Source: JACQFV01 sp964593585 (GTDB lineage: Bacteria > Zixibacteria > MSB-5A5 > WJJR01). Taken from it: a DNA stretch of 20,489 nt. The notes under the pieces were generated by a model, which saw only the letters and a list, made by a program, of their open reading frames with translations, ran no database searches and had not been told where the DNA came from. The translations under genes were made by a program, and so were the position numbers. Below are positions 7,797 through 15,632 of the stretch, piece by piece (position 1 is the stretch's first letter; every line of letters begins with the position of its first letter). The DNA lies in NCBI GenBank assembly GCA_964593585.1, contig CAZQIZ010000038.1, forward strand, positions 1 through 20,489, written 5' to 3'.

Positions 7797-8066
7797 ATGC
7801 CGACCTACGACTATCGCTGCCGCGCCTGCGGACACCGCTTCGAGGCTTTACAGACCATGACCGAAAAGCCCCTGGAGATCTGCCCCAACTGCGGCAAGCC
7901 GGATGTCGAACGGCTCATCTCGCCCGGCGGCGGCCTGTTGTTCAAGGGCTCGGGCTTCTACATCACCGACTACCGCAAGCCATCCTACAAGAACGATTCG
8001 AAGAAAGACTCCGGCGACGCGGGCGCGTCGAAATCCCCCGACACCAAGCCCAAAGCCGCCGCTTAA
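7797..8066 (+). CDS. FmdB-family zinc-ribbon protein
   Basis: A 90-residue protein with the family hallmark start MPTYDYRCRACGHRFE. Cys 8, 11, 29 and 32 (CRAC and CPNC) form a zinc ribbon. The conserved GSGFYITDYRKPSYK segment follows, then a Lys/Ala-rich, probably disordered tail. The FmdB family (named from a putative regulator near formamidase genes) is widespread and its molecular role is largely unknown; a regulatory or RNA/protein-binding role is only a guess. The ATG at 7797 is chosen because the family always starts at MPxY and GGAG (7784-7787) lies 9 nt upstream; an in-frame ATG at 7758 would add 13 atypical residues. It lies between hsp20 and clpB, which hints at a stress or proteostasis link but does not show one. 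Confidence 0.9.
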   Translation: MPTYDYRCRACGHRFEALQTMTEKPLEICPNCGKPDVERLISPGGGLLFKGSGFYITDYRKPSYKNDSKKDSGDAGASKSPDTKPKAAA

Positions 8067-8095
8067 TCAGCATTGTAAAATCACAGAGACCGCAT

Positions 8096-8205
8096 GCGGT
8101 GGCACGGCCCCCAAGGGCCGTGCAGCCGGAGGCTCAGCCGCCGCTGCCCACGGCCAACACTGCCGCGAAGCTCCGCCGCACGGGGTCTGAAGCCCGTGCC
8201 ACCGC
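8096..8205. repeat. Nested-hairpin repeat element (110 bp) before clpB
   Basis: The two ends are a perfect 12-bp inverted repeat, GCGGTGGCACGG (8096-8107) and CCGTGCCACCGC (8194-8205). Each end also makes its own hairpin: GCACGGCCC / GGGCCGTGC with a CCAA loop (8102-8123), and GCACGGG / CCCGTGC (8178-8184 with 8193-8199). This nested architecture resembles BIME/MITE-like non-coding repeats. Transcribed ahead of clpB it could fold either as one long-range stem or as two local hairpins. Confidence 0.65.
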
Positions 8206-8249
8206 CGGAATGCGATGTCATGTCTTGATGACGGCGAAAGGAACCGACC

Positions 8250-10928
<2,679 letters not shown>

Positions 10929-10947
10929 CCCATATACTGCACACGAA

Positions 10948-10974
10948 CAGGGGCAGGTCGTCGACCTGCCCCTG
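10948..10974. terminator. Hairpin after clpB; member of a repeated hairpin family
   Basis: CAGGGGCAGGTC (10948-10959) pairs perfectly with GACCTGCCCCTG (10963-10974) around a GTC loop. It lies 20 nt after the clpB stop and could end that transcript and the convergent minus-strand one. There is no T-run. The same stem recurs at 15220-15244, and diverged forms lie at 15072-15095 and 15529-15552, so it is also a dispersed repeat. Confidence 0.6.
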
Positions 10975-11004
10975 GCTTCCAATACATCCGTCTCACCCTC
11001 CGTC

Positions 11005-11096
11005 GCCCCCGCGTCCCTCGACTTCGCTCGGGATCTTCGAAGAGCGGGGGCCCAGACCGTAACAGCAAGAGCCTGGATTCCCGCGTACGCGGGAAT
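11005..11096. repeat. Palindromic repeats in the convergent intergenic gap
   Basis: GCCCCCGC (11005-11012) and GCGGGGGC (11044-11051) form an 8-bp stem around a CTCGACTTCGCTCGGGAT segment. A perfect 20-bp palindrome (ATTCCCGCGT / ACGCGGGAAT) follows at 11077-11096. Both look like common dispersed intergenic repeats rather than gene parts. The gap between clpB and the convergent minus-strand gene otherwise holds nothing I can name. Confidence 0.6.
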
Positions 11097-11136
11097 GACA
11101 ATCTGGATCTCGAAGAAGACCTCGGACACTCCTTGC

Positions 11137-12437
11137 TCACGGACACGAATTGCAGAACTCCACCGCCGCATTCGCGTTCCGGAACGCCACATTCACCAGA
11201 TGCGTGACATCGAAGATGTCGGTCACCCCGCTGCAATCGACATCGGTGGTGGTGTACGGACACAGCAGATTCGAATCGCCGATCGGCGCCGCGTTGCGAA
11301 ACGCCACATTGACCGCGTGCGTCACGTCAAACACATCGGTCACCCCGTCGCAGGCCGGATCGGCGGCGCAATTGCATGGACACGACGACGGCGACGCCTC
11401 GTTGGAGGGCGTCCCCTCGTTGCCGGAGAAATCGACCGCGCTCACCCGGTAGTAGACCGCCGTCGCCGACGGCGCGTTGCTATCCACAAAGCTGGTGTCC
11501 GAGGTCTCGCCGATGACCTTGTTCGGATCCAACGCGAATCCGGGAATGGTGTCGCGGTAGACGCGGTAGTAATCGAAGTCGGCGGCTGCGGTCGACTTCC
11601 AGTCCAGATCAACATCGGGTCCGCTGAAGGCCGCGATCAGGTCGGCCGGCGGCCCCGGCGCGAGATTGTCCAGCGAATATCCTGAATCCACCGGCGAATC
11701 GAAGTGGTCAAGCGGGTTCTCCCCGATGCCGCTGACAAAGAATGCCGTCCACCACATTCCGTCGGCGATCGTCGAATCGCGCAGCGTCGGCACCACCGCG
11801 CTGTACGAACTGTCCCCACGCGCCGGCACCGACATCACAAAGTCCCACTCGCCGGGCGGCATCGACTTGCGCGCATAGGGATCAACCGACTTCGACGACA
11901 GATTGCCGTCCACACGGCGATAGATGGCAAACTCCTGAATGAACCCGTCATTGGCCGGAATGTTCGACCACTGAATGCGCATCTGTTTGCCCTGGTCGTT
12001 GGGCACGTCGGCCAGCATCGTGATCTCCTCGAACGCTCCCCACATCCGGGCATAGGCCGATCCGGCAAGCAGGTGCGTATTGACCATGGCCGCCGGCTCG
12101 CCGATCAGGAACTCGTCGCGGCCATCCCCGTTGATGTCTCCCATCCTCGCGACGTCGAAGCCGTAGATCCCGCCCAACTGGGTTCCCAGGCTTTGGTGCA
12201 GAACGGCGCCGTCCTTCAGCGAGAAGATCATCGTCGCGCCCGCCAGCGTCAGGCCCCCGACTTCGGTTCCGGGCGCCGCGACAACGGCATCATTGAAGCC
12301 GTCGCCACCGACCTCAGACCCGGCAGCAGGGGCAGCAACGGTCCGGTGTCCGCACCCGCGTCCGCGACGATGATCGAGACAAGCACTCCAATCAGGGTCA
12401 ACGTCACCGCTGCCTTCAAACCAGTTCGCCTGTTCAT
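11137..12437 (-). CDS. Secreted FG-GAP/Fn3/Cys-rich dockerin-like protein, frameshifted
   Basis: The gene starts at the minus-strand ATG at 12437, with AAAGGAG six nt before it, and encodes a signal peptide (MNRRTGLKAAVTLTLIG..., cleavage likely DAGA/DTG). That frame closes at 12249. The rest of the protein is one frame over and open to 11137, so about one base is missing between roughly 12310 and 12345. One extra base in the GGGG at 12329-12332 would join the frames. The main frame has two FG-GAP-like stretches (GDGFNDAVVAAPG, GDINGDGRDEFLIGEP), an Fn3 domain (PPADLIAAF to SNEASP) and a tail with two dockerin-like calcium loops (CDGVTDVFDVTHAVNVAFRN and its near copy) and eight cysteines. 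It is probably a surface or secreted structural/adhesion protein with a C-terminal attachment tag. A sequencing error and a real pseudogene are both possible. Confidence 0.75.
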
Positions 12438-12866
12438 GACGCACTCCTTTCCAGGCACATGTGGTGAGGTTACCTGGACCTATTGACCTGTTCCGTTGTC
12501 ATAGCACGAGTAAAGCGCGATTACCGGGATGACTGTTCGACCGTAAAGCGGACCAAATCTGTCATACTTATGGTAAACCCCCGCCACAGGGCCAAGCAAG
12601 GAGAATTCTGGCCACCGTCCGTCTCACCGGACGCCAGCTTTCGCGGCGCGGAAATCTGCGAGTGTGGGGGTATTCCCATAGTCCGGCCCGCGTTCGCCCC
12701 CCGCAACTTGACCGCATTACGTGCTAAATTCCCCCGCCAATCCTCCGATACCAGTCTAAGAACCCCCGCCACTCGCGGGAGTCCTGTTCCATGCGGCCCA
12801 AGGGCGGGCCGTGATTACGAATTCATGGGGTATTGAGGGGATTTGATGCAAACAAGGAGCGGCGAG
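12438..12866. other. Divergent intergenic region, no gene seen
   Basis: About 430 bp between the divergent secreted-protein gene and the Ig-like lipoprotein gene; both promoters should lie here. I find no sigma-70 pair with acceptable spacing: TTGACC at 12708 and TAAATT at 12725 are only 11 bp apart. A 6-bp hairpin, CGGCCC / GGGCCG, lies near 12793-12810. It lacks the dispersed hairpin repeats found in the two convergent gaps. Confidence 0.5.
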
Positions 12867-14981
12867 ATGCCACGGAGCGACTGGGCGTGCGCGGGACGGA
12901 TCGAACGCGCGCTATGGATCGGAGTGCTTGCCTTCGGGTTGGGCGCCTGTTCGGGCGTCAACAAGACCGACACCACCGCGACACTGCAGGGTGTCGATGT
13001 CACCCCCGCCATCCTGGCCGAGGGGGAAACCGCGGTCGTTGAGGTGCTGGTCACCAACGCCAACAGCGAACCGCTCGCCGACGCGACCGTCTACCTGTTC
13101 GCCAATCCGAACACCGGCGGCGTGTTCAACTCCAGCGTCGTGGTCACCAACGACGAGGGAATGGCCTCGACCATCTTCACCGCCACCGTCGCGGGCAGCG
13201 TCCGCATCAGCGCCCGTGTCGAAGGTGACCAGACCACGCTCTATAAGGATATCATCGTCGAAGACGACATCGGCGGCGGCGGCAACACCGACGGCCACAT
13301 CGTGCTGACCGTCACCCCGGCGCTGGTGCAGGCCGATGGCCTCTCCACCGCGACCATCAACGCGCTGGTCTCCGATGGCAGCGGCAATCCCGTCAGCGAC
13401 GGCACCGTCATCAAGTTCGTCGCCGGCGAAAAATTCATGGATGTCAACGGCGACGGCATCTGGACCAATAACGTTGACACGCTGATCTACGATCTGGATT
13501 CCGATGGCCTCTGGGATCCGATCGGCGCCATCGAGCCGACCGTGACCACCACCGGCGGCCAGGCTGTGACAACCTACACCGCCGGCTCGACCGCGGGCGT
13601 GGTTTACATCAAGGCCACCGCCGGCCAGCCCGGCAACCACTTCTCGGCGGAAGTCTCGCTCTCGCTGACCTCCGATGACTCGGTGCATTCAATCGTTCTC
13701 ACTCCCGGATGGCAGAATGTCCAGGTGCGCGGCACCGGCGGCATCGAGTTCGCCCCGCTGACCGCGGCCACCTTCGACGCCAAGGGCAATCCGGCGCCGC
13801 AGGGGCGCGAGGTCGAGTTCCTCATCACCGCCGGCCCCGGCGGCGGCGAGGCGATCAACGGCGACCCGGTCGGCCCGGTCAAGGCGATCACCGACGCCAA
13901 TGGCGTGGCGACCGTCACCCTCAACGCCGGCAGCGCCTCGGGCACCGTGCGCGTGCTGGCCCGCTCGGGCGCGGTGGTCTCCGCGGCCACCCATCTGACC
14001 ATTCGTTCCGGCCCGCCGGCCTACATTTCTCTCGGCGCCGCTGATTGCAACGTCCCTTCGTGGGAAGTCGTTAATGCCACCAATGACATCGTCGCCGTGG
14101 TCGTCGACCAGTGGGGCAATGAAGTCCCCGACTCGACCGCCGTCTGGTTTGGCTGCGAACAGGGCCTGATTGAGGGCGCCGACGTCACCAATCCAACGCT
14201 CACGCAGCGCGGCACCGCCGGATCGACCTGGCATTCCGGCGCGCCGAAAAACGACGGCTATGTCTGGTACTGGGCGCAGACCGCCGGCGGCCAAGTGGCC
14301 GACACCAGCGTCTTCATCGAATCAGGCCCGCCCGCCTACGGTCAGTTCCTCGCCTACCCCGACACGCTTCTGGCCGACAACCGCGACAAGGGCGAGGTGG
14401 TCATCGACATCCGCGACGGCAACGGCGTCTTCGTTGATGACAACACCACCGTCGAAGTTGAAGCCGACATCGGCACCATCGCCGATGGCGTCGCTCGCGA
14501 CGGCTGCCATTCGTCTGTCTACGTCGGCGATTACGTTGCCGGCGTCCTCGATCGCGACTACGTCGTCACCGTCCCCGACTCGGGTGTCGGCGCCATCGCC
14601 ACCATCCGCGTACGGTCCGGCGGCGTCTTCGGTTATAACGATCAGGTGCAGGTGGTCCTCTTGACCGGCACCGCCTACTCGAAGACCTCAATCGTCGATG
14701 TCCCGTCGAGCATGGTCTATGGCACCAGCGCCCCGATCGAAATCCAGATCAAGGACCGCTGGGGCAACCCGCTGGGCGGCCATTTGGTCGAAGTGAGCTG
14801 CAATTCCGGCGGCACCATCACCGGCTCGCCGCAGTACACCAACGAGTATGGCGTCGCCGGCGGTTATGAGTTCTTCGCCAGCAACAACCAGAGTTTCTCC
14901 GAAGCGCTGATCGTGGTCCGCGACCTCGATCCCAACTTCGGCGGCATCACCATCACCAAGAAGGTCACGCTCGAAGAATAG
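12867..14981 (+). CDS. Multi-domain Ig-like (Big_1/invasin type) lipoprotein
   Basis: A 704-residue protein with a lipoprotein signal (hydrophobic ALWIGVLAFGLGAC, lipidated Cys28). About six bacterial Ig-like domains follow in tandem from residue 42 to the end. Most have the Big_1/invasin pattern VTPAxLxADGxSxATIxAxVxDxxGNPV and the DANGVATVTLNAG turn seen in intimin-like and adhesin stalks. The second domain contains an acidic calcium-loop-like insertion (DVNGDGIW and DLDSDGLWDP, about 192-217). It probably forms a rigid stalk at the outer membrane; ligand unknown. The ATG at 12867 has AAGGAG 7 nt upstream and gives a normal signal length. An ATG at 12846 (GAGGGG 5 nt upstream) would add seven residues and is the alternative. 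A strong terminator follows. Confidence 0.85.
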   Translation: MPRSDWACAGRIERALWIGVLAFGLGACSGVNKTDTTATLQGVDVTPAILAEGETAVVEVLVTNANSEPLADATVYLFANPNTGGVFNSSVVVTNDEGMASTIFTATVAGSVRISARVEGDQTTLYKDIIVEDDIGGGGNTDGHIVLTVTPALVQADGLSTATINALVSDGSGNPVSDGTVIKFVAGEKFMDVNGDGIWTNNVDTLIYDLDSDGLWDPIGAIEPTVTTTGGQAVTTYTAGSTAGVVYIKATAGQPGNHFSAEVSLSLTSDDSVHSIVLTPGWQNVQVRGTGGIEFAPLTAATFDAKGNPAPQGREVEFLITAGPGGGEAINGDPVGPVKAITDANGVATVTLNAGSASGTVRVLARSGAVVSAATHLTIRSGPPAYISLGAADCNVPSWEVVNATNDIVAVVVDQWGNEVPDSTAVWFGCEQGLIEGADVTNPTLTQRGTAGSTWHSGAPKNDGYVWYWAQTAGGQVADTSVFIESGPPAYGQFLAYPDTLLADNRDKGEVVIDIRDGNGVFVDDNTTVEVEADIGTIADGVARDGCHSSVYVGDYVAGVLDRDYVVTVPDSGVGAIATIRVRSGGVFGYNDQVQVVLLTGTAYSKTSIVDVPSSMVYGTSAPIEIQIKDRWGNPLGGHLVEVSCNSGGTITGSPQYTNEYGVAGGYEFFASNNQSFSEALIVVRDLDPNFGGITITKKVTLEE

Positions 14982-15016
14982 CCAGTGTTCATGGTGGGGG
15001 GGCAAGGACGCTCCAA

Positions 15017-15063
15017 AACGGCAAAAGGCCGGGTTCTTGGATAAGACCCCGGCCTTCGCCGTT
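15017..15063. terminator. Strong terminator after the Ig-like lipoprotein gene
   Basis: AACGGC (15017-15022) pairs with GCCGTT (15058-15063). Inside, AAGGCCGGG (15025-15033) pairs with CCCGGCCTT (15048-15056), and TCTT with AAGA around a GGAT loop. The structure starts 35 nt after the stop, is flanked by A-rich and T-containing arms on both sides, and could work in both directions. Confidence 0.75.
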
Positions 15064-15147
15064 AAGCGACCAGGGCAGGGCTCAGACCTGCCCCTACAGA
15101 CCCAATCCAAGTCGTGGAGGCGGGTCTGGGACCCGCCCTTCGTGCAT
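15064..15147 (+). repeat. Two-hairpin direct repeat, copy 1
   Basis: Bases 15064-15128 are identical to 15521-15585 (65 bp), and similarity continues to about 84 bp with one substitution, one indel and one more substitution. It holds two hairpins: GGGCAGG / CCTGCCC (15073-15079 with 15087-15093) and GGCGGGTC / GACCCGCC (15119-15126 with 15130-15137). No coding function is evident. Confidence 0.85.
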
Positions 15148-15171
15148 CCTTGAATTTCAGTCAATCGCTCT

Positions 15172-15198
15172 TGTGGAGGGCGAGGCTCCCGCCGAGCC
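15172..15198. repeat. Short hairpin repeat (GGCTC/GAGCC)
   Basis: GGCTC (15184-15188) and GAGCC (15194-15198) form a small stem after GTGGAGGGCGA. This resembles a GGAGGGCGAGGCTCC-type intergenic repeat seen in several bacterial groups. It belongs to the repeat mosaic in the 651-bp convergent gap 14982-15632, which holds no gene. Confidence 0.45.
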
Positions 15199-15219
15199 TG
15201 CTCTTTGGCTGTAGCCACA

Positions 15220-15244
15220 AGGGGCAGGTCTCGGACCTGCCCCT
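15220..15244. repeat. Dispersed hairpin repeat, second copy of the post-clpB stem
   Basis: AGGGGCAGGTC (15220-15230) pairs perfectly with GACCTGCCCCT (15234-15244) around TCG. The stem is identical to that at 10948-10974, only the loop differing (TCG versus GTC), which identifies a repeat family maintained as a palindrome. Confidence 0.8.
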
Positions 15245-15274
15245 ACAACTCTGAGTTGCAATCCAAGCCCTACA

Positions 15275-15364
15275 TTGTCATCCCGATCCGCCGCAGGCGG
15301 AGAGGGATCTGCTTTTCCCACCAACGGGCAAAAGGCAGATGCTTCGCTGCGCTCAGCATGACAA
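15275..15364 (+). repeat. 90-bp dispersed repeat, copy A (inverted to 18501-18590)
   Basis: It begins TTGTCATCCCGAT and ends GCGCTCAGCATGACAA. Its reverse complement aligns along its length with 18501-18590 through shared blocks such as ATGCTGAGCGCAGCGAAGCA and GGATGACA / GAATGACA. Together the inverted copies flank the large dockerin gene at 15633-18470. Confidence 0.7.
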
Positions 15365-15413
15365 AGTCTATTCTATGCCGCGTCTGACCAATGCGACTTC
15401 TAAATCGTAGAGA

Positions 15414-15428
15414 CGGGTCTGAGACCCG
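15414..15428. repeat. Small hairpin, fragment of the two-hairpin repeat
   Basis: CGGGTC-TGA-GACCCG is a 6-bp stem identical to the second hairpin of the repeat copy at 15521-15603. It appears to be a partial copy of that family. Confidence 0.5.
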
Positions 15429-15452
15429 CCCTTCACCATGCCAAATTCCGTC

Positions 15453-15489
15453 ATCCCAAGACCCGGCGCTCTTTGCCGGGTCTTGGGAT
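15453..15489. repeat. Perfect 15-bp stem hairpin; possible terminator
   Basis: ATCCCAAGACCCGGC (15453-15467) pairs perfectly with GCCGGGTCTTGGGAT (15475-15489) around a 7-base loop and is followed by CTTTGTTGCTC. A diverged relative in the same orientation lies at 18689-18730. It could terminate transcripts arriving from either of the converging genes. Confidence 0.7.
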
Positions 15490-15520
15490 CTTTGTTGCTC
15501 TTGGAGCGGGATACGTGTTC

Positions 15521-15603
15521 AAGCGACCAGGGCAGGGCTCAGACCTGCCCCTACAGACCCAATCCAAGTCGTGGAGGCGGGTCTGAGACCCGCCTTCTTG
15601 CAT
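15521..15603 (+). repeat. Two-hairpin direct repeat, copy 2
   Basis: Bases 15521-15585 are identical to 15064-15128. The second hairpin here reads GGCGGGTC-TGA-GACCCGCC. The copy ends 30 bp before the stop of the minus-strand dockerin gene, so it may also act at the end of that transcript. Confidence 0.85.
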
Positions 15604-15632
15604 GTTCGCATCAGATAATCCTTCGGATGAAC

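Noticed and set aside
7002..8249. CIRCE (HrcA) or HAIR (HspR) operators before hsp20 or clpB
   Set aside because: Neither TTAGCACTC-N9-GAGTGCTAA nor CTTGAGT-N7-ACTCAAG, or a close variant, is present.
12438..12444. GTG start at 12444 for the minus-strand secreted protein
   Set aside because: It overlaps the ribosome site of the ATG at 12437, gives no signal peptide and yields an unlikely N-terminus; the frameshift model explains both frames.
12708..12730. Promoter TTGACC ... TAAATT in the divergent gap
   Set aside because: The boxes are separated by only 11 bp, too short for sigma-70.
14982..15632. Small open frames in the repeat cluster
   Set aside because: Their translations are made of the hairpin repeats themselves and carry no ribosome sites, so I treat them as non-coding.
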